Below are positions 28,772-38,505 of a stretch of 64,000 nt of DNA, in pieces. The stretch covers positions 794,521-858,520 of the forward strand of contig CAWDRV010000006.1 in the NCBI GenBank assembly GCA_963804825.1. Reading direction: 5' to 3'. A program made the position numbers and the translations under genes. The notes beneath the pieces were generated by a model that did no database searches, was not told the origin of the DNA, and was given only the letters and a program-made list of their open reading frames with translations. Origin of the DNA: JBKQVT01 sp963804825 (GTDB taxonomy: Bacteria > Planctomycetota > Planctomycetia > Pirellulales > Thermoguttaceae). Position 1 is the first letter of the stretch; the number at the start of each line of letters is the position of its first letter.

Positions 28772-31069
28772 TTAGGGGCTCGTGCGCCCGGAAATCTGCT
28801 TGCCGGGGCGGGCCGCTGCGGGGGCATCGTAGACGAAACAGAGGCGCGTCTCGCCGGTGGCCTTGTCAGTGGCCAGCAGGAAGACGCGGTCGCCCAGCAC
28901 GATCGAGTGGTCCCCACGATTGAATTGCCAGTCCAGCGTCGGGCAGATCGACTGGCTGAGAATACGGCCGCTCTCGGCGACCCTGGTCCCGCAGATCGCG
29001 GGGCCGTCCGGTCCGCTCTTCTCCCAGAGGATGAGGATTGTGCCGTCGCGGAAGCGCAGCGGCTGCGGCGCGTGGACGCCCTGGCCTTTCTTGCAATGCG
29101 TCAGCCAGATCACGCCGGCAATGCGCTGCCGGATCCACTGGCCGCCGAAGTCGTAGAAGCCACCGGTTTCGCTCTGCGAGCCCTCGGGAATGCCTGCCAG
29201 GATCGCGTCGCTGACTTCGGTTCCGCCGGGGGCCCTTTCGAAATCCTTGATGATGCGGAGCATGGCCAGGTCGCGAGGATCGTCGCCGTGCCCCTCGACC
29301 GCATGGCGGTTGTCCAGCACGCGCCCCTCCGGGGAACGATCCGTGGCGAAGATCACCGAGTAGCTCGCCTGGCCTTCCACCACGCCGCCCAACTCGGTAT
29401 AGACGGCGTTGTCGTTGGACCATTGGTAGAAGGTCTTGCCGGAACTGCTGATCTCCTTGTACACCGCCGAGCCCTCCTTGCGTGGGAAGGGGAGGTGGAC
29501 GGTCTTATAGGTAAAAACCACGCGAGAGACCATTCCCGTGGGGCTAAACCTGTGTAAATGTACGCCGCGGGGATAATTGTCGCCCAGGTCGACGGCCAGA
29601 AATCCGCCACGGGATTCCCGCACCACGAAGTTGCCGTAGGAATGGCTGCTGGCCGTGCCCAGGTCCTTGAACGTGGCGGGATCGTGGGCGGAGAAGACAT
29701 ACACGGACGCCACCTGATGCCCGCTGTCAATGATCCGCGGTAGGATCAAGCCCAGCATGCCGTTCTGATAGACCATGCTGCCCGGCGACCCGGCGTCCTC
29801 GTAGCTGCGGATATTGAAGCCCCCCTTGGCTGTTGTCGTGTCGTACTTTCTCTCGCCCAGCGATTGGCCGTCGGGCCCGGCCCCGTACATCTCGGCCCGC
29901 AAGGCGACCGTGGGCTTGGGGTCGACCGGGCCCTTCTGAATCTCCAGGTAGCAGAGGTTGCCCGCCGGGTCGGTCGTACCGGCCGCGAGGACGCCGTTGG
30001 CCATACTCTTCAGTTTGATCGTCTCGTGACTGGTCAGATCGGCGTCCACCCAGGTAATGTAGATCTCTCCAGAGGTCTTCTCTTGCCAGAGGATGCCGGC
30101 CTGCTGCGTCTTCGCATTGCTGACGAGGATCTGCCGCGATGGGCCCTTCAGCAACGGCGACTCCGCCGTTGTGTCCTCGCGCTCCTTCGGCGTCGAAGAC
30201 TGGTTCTTGGCTGCGGTTCCGGGGCGGTTGTGCGCGGGGGTCTGCCGCTCGCGCCTCTTCGGCACCGAAGACAGGTTGTAGGCGAACAGGTGCAGGTAGG
30301 GCCGGGCGGGCTGAGGCTGATCCCACATCGGCGTGCGGCACCAGCCTGTGCAGGCCAGCACCGCGGGAATCTTCCCCTCGCCGCCCGAGACTTTGTCCTT
30401 CAGCACCTCGGCCGGCGCCGCTTCGCGGAACGAAAAATAGGCGGCCAGGCCCGGCTCGTTGCCGGTCAGCGACTTCCCTGCGTCCTGCGCAACGGCGTCG
30501 GCACCGCGGGCCGTGGACCATACAGCAACCTCGCCGATGAAGCCTTGATAATCCGCTTGCTTGTCGCCGCTCCGAGCCGCGGCTGGCCCAATGACCAGGG
30601 GGAGGCCGACGTTCGCCGGGAGCGTGAACGCGGACAGCCTCCGCGAGCCGATCGCCTTGCCGTCAAAATACAACTTCAGTTCCGAGCCGTCCCAGGCGGC
30701 CGCGGCATGATGCCATCGCTCAACATCCCACGCGGTCTTGCTGGTGATCGTCTCAGGTTGCCCCTTGACGCCGCGGAAGGTGAACGCGATCTGGCCCCGC
30801 GGCGTCAGATCCATGTGGAAGAAGCCCTTGTCGACCGGCTGCGCGTCGTCGGCCAATTGCGATACGAGCGACACCTGCCGCGGCGGGAGGGCCAAGGCTT
30901 TGAAGCGGAACTCGACGGTGAGCCGCTGGAGCCCGGCGGGCATCTTCAGCGGCGGCGTCCTGATCCTTCCACCATTGCCGAAACAAAGCCCGTAGTCGTT
31001 TCCCCGCGCGGGCAAAGCTGCCAGCACCAAGACAACGCACAATGCCGGAATGAGAACGATGGACTTCAT
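28772..31069 (-). CDS. Secreted LamG/concanavalin-like domain protein
   Basis: A 765-residue protein with a signal peptide (SIVLIPALCVVLVLAALPARG). Residues ~25-210 form a LamG/laminin-G-like lectin domain, recognisable by VEFRFKAL, WHHAAAAWDGSELKLYFDGKAIG and GFIGEVAVWSTAR. The remainder has repeated short beta segments (QILVSNAKTQQAGILWQEK; GTILILWEKSG; VFLLATDKATGETRL) compatible with a beta-propeller or sialidase-like fold, without a catalytic motif I can name. Likely periplasmic or surface carbohydrate binding. It separates two fragments of the DUF1257-Ycf46 cassette on the opposite strand. Confidence 0.7.
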   Translation of the reverse strand: MKSIVLIPALCVVLVLAALPARGNDYGLCFGNGGRIRTPPLKMPAGLQRLTVEFRFKALALPPRQVSLVSQLADDAQPVDKGFFHMDLTPRGQIAFTFRGVKGQPETITSKTAWDVERWHHAAAAWDGSELKLYFDGKAIGSRRLSAFTLPANVGLPLVIGPAAARSGDKQADYQGFIGEVAVWSTARGADAVAQDAGKSLTGNEPGLAAYFSFREAAPAEVLKDKVSGGEGKIPAVLACTGWCRTPMWDQPQPARPYLHLFAYNLSSVPKRRERQTPAHNRPGTAAKNQSSTPKEREDTTAESPLLKGPSRQILVSNAKTQQAGILWQEKTSGEIYITWVDADLTSHETIKLKSMANGVLAAGTTDPAGNLCYLEIQKGPVDPKPTVALRAEMYGAGPDGQSLGERKYDTTTAKGGFNIRSYEDAGSPGSMVYQNGMLGLILPRIIDSGHQVASVYVFSAHDPATFKDLGTASSHSYGNFVVRESRGGFLAVDLGDNYPRGVHLHRFSPTGMVSRVVFTYKTVHLPFPRKEGSAVYKEISSSGKTFYQWSNDNAVYTELGGVVEGQASYSVIFATDRSPEGRVLDNRHAVEGHGDDPRDLAMLRIIKDFERAPGGTEVSDAILAGIPEGSQSETGGFYDFGGQWIRQRIAGVIWLTHCKKGQGVHAPQPLRFRDGTILILWEKSGPDGPAICGTRVAESGRILSQSICPTLDWQFNRGDHSIVLGDRVFLLATDKATGETRLCFVYDAPAAARPGKQISGRTSP

Positions 31070-31323
31070 ACCCTCATCCTACTCCGGCGGCCGGGCGATG
31101 TCACGTTGGGCGTCGCCAGCCCGGCCGGAAGGCACTCCCCACGTACAGGTAGAAGCCGGACTGCACCGCCAGAATGCCCAACCTGCCGACTTAGAATTTC
31201 CGGGCGCCCGAAATTTCTCAGCACCAAAACATAGGTACCCGACAGCGACGGCAGGCAGGCAAGCGATTCGGAGGGGCACGTCTTTAACGATCATAAACAC
31301 CATCCTACCGCGAGGTTCCGTCC

Positions 31324-32049
31324 ATGTCACTTTCCAAGCATCTGGCCGAGTACATCTCGGCCTGTTTCACCGGCATCTGGATTCAGAGTGCCGAGCATGA
31401 CGACGCCCTGGTCGAAATCGCCCAGATGTGCCACGAGCAAAACTGGCGGCTGGCCATATTCGACGTCGAACGGGGCCTGCAAATCCCCGGCCAAGCCAAC
31501 GGGCAACCGGCCGATGCAGGTGGCAGCGATCCGTTGGCCGCTATCCGGTCGATCAACGCCCTGGCGTCGGCCGACAGTTCCGCCATCCCGGTCTTGGTCA
31601 ACTTCCACCGTCTCCTGCAAAGTGCAGAAATCGTCCAGGCGCTGGCCCAGCAGATCAGCAGCGGAAAGCAATCCAGAGCGTTCGTGGTGGTCTTATCACC
31701 GATCGTGCAGATCCCCGTGGAGTTGGACAAGCTCTTCGTGGTCGTCGAGCATGACCTGCCCGGCCGAGAGCAGCTTGAACAGATCGCACGCGGCATCGCC
31801 ACCGAGGATGGCGAACTGCCGGAAGGAGACGCCCTGCAAACCGTGCTGGATGCCGCCGCCGGACTGACCCGCTACGAGGCAGAGGGCGCGTTCAGTTTGA
31901 GCCTTGTTCGACATGGCCACTTGGCCGCCGATTCCATCTGGGATCTGAAGAGTCAAACGCTAAAGAAAAGCGGCCTGCTCCAGTTGCACCGGGGCGGCGA
32001 GCGGTTCGCCGACCTGGGCGGCCTCTCGGCGATGAAGGCGTTCTGCCTC
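31324..32049 (+). pseudogene. Ycf46-like AAA ATPase, 5' fragment
   Basis: From ATG 31324 the frame encodes the N-terminal domain of a Ycf46-type AAA protein: IWIQSAEHDDALVEIAQ, WRLAIFDVERGL, PVLVNFHRLLQSAEIVQAL, AFVVVLSPIVQIPVELDKLF, then SGLLQLHRGGERFADLGG and LSAMKAFC. The AAA module itself (Walker A and B) is absent: the match stops at about 32049 and continues into sequence that reads on the other strand as a transposase. So it is truncated and cannot hydrolyse ATP. Confidence 0.75.
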
Positions 32050-32185
32050 CCTTGCCGTCCGCCACCACCCTAAGCTTCGTACCCTTGCCGCGTTTGGTCT
32101 TGCCGATGCATGCGCCCCCTTTTTTTGCCAGGGAAAACGTGCCATCGGCAAAGGTCTCGTAACTGCCAGCACTGAAATCATTTGA
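32050..32185 (-). pseudogene. IS5-type transposase fragment
   Basis: On the minus strand the frame reads SYETFADGTFSLAKKGGACI, then GKTKRGKGTKLRVVADGKG. This is the D(G)(S/T)...KKGG...KGTK.xVVxDGxG block near the first catalytic Asp of IS5-like transposases. Only about 45 codons are left. It directly adjoins the truncated Ycf46-like gene, marking the breakpoint. Confidence 0.6.
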
Positions 32186-32246
32186 AACCGCTTCTAGGGA
32201 CGCGTGGTGGCTAGCCGGGAGGCACGTTGCATGGCCCGGGCGGGTG

Positions 32247-34646
32247 CTACTTGCCCGAACGGCCGGCCTGCATCCGGCGCGATTTCGCTTCCAATTGGCC
32301 GCGCATCTCGGGCGGCAATTGGTCGATTCTTGAGGCGTCAAGATAGACCTTCGCAGCCGCCGGAAAATCATGCCGCTCCTCATAGATCTCGCCGAGCAGC
32401 AGATAGGCATCGAGATAGGACGGTTCATCGTGGATTGCCTTCCGCAGCAGTTCGACAGCCCCGTCGAGATCTCCTTTCTTCCGCTTGTAGAAGGCCAGCG
32501 TGTGGGCGTACTTCGGATCGGCCGGGCGCAAGTCGTGGGCCTTCTGGCACCACGCAATCGCCTCGTCCAGATTCTTTTCGCCGAGGATTACGCCCAAGTT
32601 GAAAGCCGCCGCCGCCATTTGCGGATCGGCCTTCAAGGCAGTCCGCAGCGTCTGCTCCGCCTCTTGCAGGTGACCCTGTTCCGCCAGCAGCAGGCCAAGA
32701 TTGAAGTTGGCGGCCGCGTTGTCGGGCTCCATCTTCAGCGCGCGACGCAAACTCTGCTCGGCTTTGTCGTTCTGGGCCATGTTGCTGTAGGCCATTGAGG
32801 CATTCACCAGCGGGCCGATCTGCCGCGGCTCCAACTTCGTCGCCGTCTCAAAGCATGACGCGGCCGCGGGAAAGTCCCGCCGTTCCATGTAGAAATTGCC
32901 GAGGTTGGCGTGTGAAGCCCAATCGTCCGGCCGGGCCTGCATGGCCGTGATGAAATCGTGGTTCGCCCGTTCCAGGCTCACCCGATCACGCTCGTTGGTG
33001 AGCGATTCTGGCGGCAGCGCTGCCAGCGACATCGCGGTCCGAATCCGCACCAACCGCGAGGGATCGGCGGCGGTCGCCAGCAGGGCGCGGAGCACCTCGG
33101 GCGTCAAGTGACCACCTAAAGCCGATGCCGCGCTGGACCGGACCAGCGGCGACGGATCGTGAAGCCGCCCCAGGAGGACCGGCCACTTGCTGCTCGTCTT
33201 CACATCCGCCAAGCAATCGCACCAGCGACGTCTTGGTGACCTCGTCGCCGTCTTCCTTCTCCAGTTCGGCCAGCATCTCGGGCAGGCGTTTCCACTGCAC
33301 GCTTGCGGGCCAGGTCGATCAACTCGGCCCGGCGGAGCGCCTCGGCCTGGTAGCCGTCCGGATACCATTTTCGGACCCATTGGTCGGCCCAGGCCGCGTC
33401 GTGATCCGTGTGGCACATGTTGCACGCATTGGGCGACTTGAAGGCGATGGTTGCGGCCGGGGTGGGTGGACGAATCGAGTGATCGGTCCGCCCCATCGCC
33501 GCGAAACGCGTCATGGGCATGTGGCACGCGATGCACTCATTCCCCTTGCTCCCGGCCGCGTGATGGCCGTGCGCCGCCGGCTGTTTCACCTCCTGCTCGT
33601 GGCAGGGCATGCACATTTGGTTCGACTTCTCGCCTTCAAAACGCAGTCGGCCGCTGGGCGTGTGGCAGTGGTTGCAGTCCAGCTTGCCCGACTTGACGCA
33701 CGGGCTCATGAGCCACGAGGTGTACGTGTAGTTTTCGCCCAGGTCGCGGCCGTCGGGGTAGAAGTCGGCATGTTCCAGGGTGATGAGGTCGAAGTGATCG
33801 AAGAACTTGTCGCCCGGCAGGAACGCCAGCGACAGCGGGACCAGCTTCGCATGGCAGGTGGCGCACATGTCGTTCATCTGCGAGGGAGTAAACTCCTTGG
33901 CGCGAATGATCTTGATGTCTTTCGACGTGTGGCCTTCAACGCCGGCCTCCATCGCCTGCACGTGCTCTTTGCCCGAGCCATGGCACGATTCGCAACTGAT
34001 GCCCGGCTCGGACCACGTCGTGTGGTAGGTGTCGGTTGCCAGATCGTAGTTCGTCGAGAGTTCCGTAACGTGGCAGTTGAAGCAGGTGGTGTTGAAGGCG
34101 AACATGCGGTCGGTCCAATCGAGGGCCTCATCGCGGCGATCGGGGAAATGCCGCACGCCGCTGGCCGCCATGTCGTACCAGGCTTTCTTGTGGACGTCGT
34201 AGGCCAAGGGCAGCACTTGCAGTCGGCCGCGATCCAGTGGCGTAAGCAGGTAATAGACATTCTTCCCGCCCATGACGTGGACGATGGGGTATTTGCGGTC
34301 GCCGTCCGGGCCGGTTTCTCGAACGCAACCCGCCCCCTGGCCGACCTCCGCACGGTACTTGTGTTTCCCTATCGTGACGTCGCCCTCCTGGGGCGTCAGG
34401 TGCGCCTTGGCAAACGCTTCGGTATACGGCTGCATGGCCAGGCCGTGCTACGAGGTGGACCAGAGCTTGTAGAACTCGGCGTGGCACTCTTGGCAGGTCT
34501 TGGAGCCGGCCAAGGCCGAGGAAGGGGCTTTCATCGACGTCGGTAATGCCGAGGACGTCGGCGTGGACGGCTCCTGTCGGCCGCATCCGGCCAGGAGCAT
34601 AGCGCAAACAAGGGAAGCCCCGCAGATGCCAGGCGTTATGCTTCAT
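32247..34646 (-). CDS. Multihaem cytochrome c lipoprotein with HEAT and TPR repeats; frameshifts and one internal stop
   Basis: From ATG 34646 a lipoprotein leader (after a frame change near 34610) reads VCAMLLAGCG. CxxCH haem sites are CQECH, CFNCH, CESCH, CATCH, CNHCH, CMPCH, CIACH and CNMCH: eight c-type haems. Next come HEAT-like repeats (LGRLHDPSPLVRSSAASALGG) and five or more TPRs (NAAANFNLGLLLAEQGHLQEA). An in-frame TAG near 34450 follows LWSTS, where Q or H would be expected; frame changes near 33300 and 33225 link the haem part to the repeats. Joined length is about 795 residues. Probably a periplasmic or outer-membrane electron carrier with a protein-interaction tail. Confidence 0.7.
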
Positions 34647-34707
34647 GGCACCTACCCCGATCGGCGAACCCCGCTGCCCACAGGCCGCAAGTGTGCCACG
34701 AGGATCG

Positions 34708-35896
34708 CTAAACCGCGACCTCGCCGTCGATCTCAAAAAGTAGTTCTTCGCGGCACAGGTCCGCGACGACACAAACCGCCGGAAATGCCTGAAGCCCGCG
34801 GTGCGCCATCATTTTCCAGACCACGGGCGCATCTTCCCGACGCTTTATAAGAATAGTCGCCGCGGCGAAATCCTGCAAGCCGGCCTTCTCCTGGGCGAGA
34901 AGGGCCTCGATCTTGTCGAGGGTTGCCGTGATCTGGCCGCCAAGGTTCCCTGGGTGCAGGCTCCGCCCGTGCTCATCGATGGCGGCGGTCCCCGAGACAT
35001 GGATCAGGGTGGACCCTGGTTCCCGGATGCAGGCGCCACGCGAAAACGCCGAACCGTAGCGAAAGGCGTCGAGCTGGCAGCCGTTGCTAAGTTGCGTCAC
35101 GCAGGGTGGAGCCCCCTTCAGCCCCGTCACTGCCAGCAGGTCCATGACGGCCACGGCTCCAGGCGTCACTTCGGCCCCGATGCCCGTGCTGGCAGGTAGC
35201 AGCAAACGGTCGTCGCCTGGACCCGGCATCATTCCGAATTCCCCATACTTTTCATTCCGAACCTTGTTAAACTGCGGATACCAAGCAAAAATGTCACGGA
35301 GATAGAACCAGGTACGGGCTACGTCGCGATAGGAAGCCCCGTGCTCGCGCAGGATGCGATCCGTCCGTTCGATCATCCTTCGAACCTGAACCGGCGCAGG
35401 CTCCGTAGAACCCAAGGCTTTCTGACAGACCGTCGCGGTTTTGAAGTACGAGAGAGCGCACGCCGTTTCTGCGCCACATTCGACCGCAAGGCAATCCGTG
35501 GTCGGTGAGCGTTTGGTACTCGTCCAGTCTGGCCTCGCTGACGGCACGGAGAATCACGCCGGAGAACCCCTCGCCCCAGGGCGGATTTCCCTGAAGGTAC
35601 GTGACTGGTCCTTCCGGAGGTATCCCGTGGGCGAGAAAGACCTCGGCCCTCGTTGCCATGACGGCGTTTCGCGAAGTCAAGCTGCCGAAGATCCGTTCCT
35701 GCACAATTTGCAGACCGCGGCCGCGGAGTGTCTCCGCGATCTGGGAGTAGACATCCGCTGCTGCCCTGGTTGCCATGCCAGAAGGTGCGGGAACGGATGC
35801 CACCAAGAACGCTTCCGCTTCGCTCGCGTCTTTGACGAAGAACGACGCACTGGGTGTCTGCGTGGCTCCGGGATTCCGGCTCAGTTCGGTTATCAC
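34708..35896 (-). CDS. RidA/YjgF-like two-domain protein (chorismatase-type), one frameshift
   Basis: GTG 35896 (AAAGGA eight bases upstream) opens MITELSRNPG. The first part has VFLAHGIPPEGPVTYLQGNPP. After a frame change near 35490 it continues CALSYFKTATVCQKAL and MIERTDRILREHGASYRDVARTW, then two RidA-like segments: LLLPASTGIGAEVTPGAV and STLIHVSGTAAIDEHGRSLHPG with CVVADLCREELLFEIDGEV at the end. The duplicated RidA fold and ~395-residue length resemble the FkbO/Hyg5 chorismatase superfamily, but single-function RidA-type deaminases also fit; I cannot assign the activity. Confidence 0.65.
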
Positions 35897-35914
35897 CGAA
35901 ATATCCTTTCTCGT

Positions 35915-36001
35915 TCAACGGCAGGCTTTACGGCTTCCGCCCTTGGTGGTCAAAGCCGTGCCGAGCGCGAGGACCATCACGGCGAGGCGAGTTCGCTTCA
36001 C
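35915..36001 (-). CDS. Possible 28-residue peptide or leader
   Basis: A GTG start (36001) preceded by AAGAAGGGG encodes VKRTRLAVMVLALGTALTTK and eight more residues, ending 18 bp before the RidA-like gene. It looks like a bare signal peptide. It may be a small coupled gene, or the displaced leader of a larger protein. Weak evidence. Confidence 0.25.
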   Translation of the reverse strand: MKRTRLAVMVLALGTALTTKGGSRKACR

Positions 36002-36126
36002 GGTTGCCCCTTCTTTCATGTTTGGTTTTGCTTTCGTTTCGGTAACACCTTGTGCCATAGACTCCGATGATTGTCGGCAGGAAGGCGGGCGGCCCTTGCG
36101 AGCCGCCCGCCCGGTTGACAGTTCGA

Positions 36127-37889
36127 CTACTGTTGCTGGGCCTTCATGGCTTCGTCGATCTTTGCTTTCACGGCATCGAGGTTGAAGCTTGCGCCCTTCT
36201 GCATGGGCGGAAACTCGATGGCCGTCATGGCCAGCTTCGCCACTTGCTGTTGGACGAACACGAAGCGCCAGAACTCGATACTGGAACCAGTGAAAAGTAC
36301 TCTTGCGACCCATTCTTAGTGCCATTTTCCGGCCAGCCGGTGCGCTCGAAGGGATCCAGGCGGAGGTTGACGAGAATCGGCACGTCGGGATGGTCCTTGG
36401 TCGCCGATCCAGCCGCCGGGCTGGTCAATGAAGCGATACTTGAAGTCGTCAATCCGCACGGCGGCGAGGTTGCTTTCCGTGAAGTAGAAGACTTCGTGGC
36501 GGGCCGACGGACCCTTGCCGGTGATCATGTCCATCTGGTTATAGCCGTCGAGATGGTTCTTGTAGGTCCGGTCGCCGATCTTCTTGCCCTTCTTCAGCTC
36601 CTCAATGATGTTCGGGTTGCCGGCGGCGGCAACGAAGGTCGGGAACCAGTCGAGGCCGGAGATGATGCCGTTTTCGACCGTGCCGGCCGGCACATGGCCG
36701 GGCCAGCGCAGGAGGCAAGGCACGCGGAAACCGCCCTCATAGCCCGTGCCTTTGCCGCCATAGAACGGCGTTTGTCCGCCATCGGGCCAGGTGAAGTTCT
36801 CCGTGCCGTTGTCGGTGGTGAACACGACGATGGTGTTGTCGTCCACGCCCAGGTCCTTGAGCTTCTGCATCACCGAGCCGACGATGTCGTCAATCTGCGC
36901 CATGCCGGCTTCGTGAATGGTCCAGCCATTCTTCGAGTTGCGCATCGCTTCGTATTTCGGAGAGAGGTGCGTGACGATGTGCATGCGCGTCGGGTTGAGC
37001 CAGACGAAGAACGGCTTGTCGTCCGCCTTGGCCTTGTCCATGAACTTGAGCGTGAAATCGAGGATTTCGTCGTCCACCGTCTCCATCCGCTTGGGATAGA
37101 GCGTGCCGGCGTCCTCGATCTTCTGCTTGCCGATCTTGCCCCAGCGCGGCATCTACGGTCGCGTCATCCGTATCGGTCGCCCAGCTATGAACCATGTTGC
37201 GCGGACCGACTTTGTCCAACAACTCCTGCGGGTAGGCGGGGTGCGCGGGGTCCTCCATCGCGTCGAGGTGATAGAGGTAGCCGAAGAACTCGTCGAACCC
37301 GTGGACGGTGGGCAGGAACTCATTGAGATCGCCGAGGTGGTTCTTGCCGAACTGGCCCGTGGCATAACCCATGTCCTTGAGCGCGGTGGCAATCGTGCAA
37401 GCCTCGGCGGGCAGCCCGAGTTTGGCGCCGGCCTGGCCGACCGTGGTCATGCCCGTGCGGATGGGCAGTTCACCGGTGATGAAGTTCGCGCGACCCGCCG
37501 TGCAACTCGCCTCGGCGTAGTAATCGGTGAACCTCATGCCCTCCTTGGCGAGCTTGTCGAGATGCGGCGTCCTGCCGGCCATCATGCCCTGATGATAGGC
37601 GCCGATGTTAAACCACCCGATATCGTCGCCCATGATGACGACGATGTTCGGTGGCTTGCCGCTGCCGCCCGATTGCCTCAACGGCGCCGCTGTATCGTCC
37701 TGGGCCAGCAGGGTTTCGGTCGCGGGCCGACTCGGTCGCCGCCGGACCGGCCGCAGTTGTGCTCTCCTGACGCGGCTTTGTCTTCTTGTCGGAGTCGCCC
37801 GACGCGGCCGGCCGGGTCGTGCACGCGATGATGCCGCCAATCATCGCCAAGGCGACACAGGCGGCCAACGTACCCTTCAATTTGAACAT
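36127..37889 (-). CDS. Lipoprotein arylsulfatase with CTAGR active site, about four frameshifts
   Basis: ATG 37889 (AAAGGA upstream) starts a lipoprotein signal (VALAMIGGIIAC). After a Ser/Thr linker the sulfatase domain begins NIVVIMGDDIGWFNIG. The formylglycine site reads CTAGR (ASCTAGRANFITG) rather than CxPxR; CxAxR is accepted by anaerobic-type maturases. Further blocks are GQFGKNHLGD, FTTDNGTE (metal Asp/Asn) and GGKGTGYEGGFRVP. Frame changes fall near 37725, 37155, 36405 and 36290; joined C-terminus ends DEAMKAQQQ. About 585 residues. It should hydrolyse sulfate esters outside the cytoplasm. The leader closely resembles that of the sulfatase at 42700-45374. Confidence 0.8.
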
Positions 37890-38505
37890 AAGGTCGTCCT
37901 TTGGTTTGAGGATCGGTTGCCCGGGATGGAGACTGCTTCCTGGGATCCGCCTTCCGCACGGATTCGTCCAGGGTTTGTGGAAAAGGTTTGGACTTGTACA
38001 GCCGTACCGATCATCAGCCGCTTTTCAAGCGGCCGGATTATGCACATTCACTTCGGCGGCCTCGATCCCCTGCAACAGGTTCTGGGCCTGGCGACTTCCT
38101 TCGACAAACTACAGCCAGTGCAGACCTTGCCTGCGACGGTCACTTGACCTTTCGGGGCGGAGGAAGGTATTTACTCAGAGTGGCCGGATTCGGTTTTCGT
38201 CAACCGGCGAATTGTATTCCGCAGCCACATTTGGGGTAGTACACATTCAGTGAGGTTGACGAGAGCCCCGCGAGCGTTCCAAAGAAGACCTAAGCGTAGA
38301 TTCCGTAATTCGCGTGATATCAAGCAGTTAAATGCAGTTTCGCGTGGCCGGCACGCCGCGTTTTGCCTACATCGGGCAAACCGGAAACGTGCTCGCCGAC
38401 TCAAGCATTCACCATGGACACTTCAGGAGTTGTTGGGGACCTCGACCGCGTGGCAACCCGCGTCGTGGCGGCCTTGTCCGTCGTCGAACTGCACGCACGC
38501 CGATC
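37890..38505. other. 616-bp interval without a supported gene
   Basis: Between the first sulfatase start and the FadL-like stop. All frames give short low-quality peptides with no recognised domain. It would hold the sulfatase promoter; I see no convincing -35/-10 pair or terminator hairpin. Confidence 0.4.
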
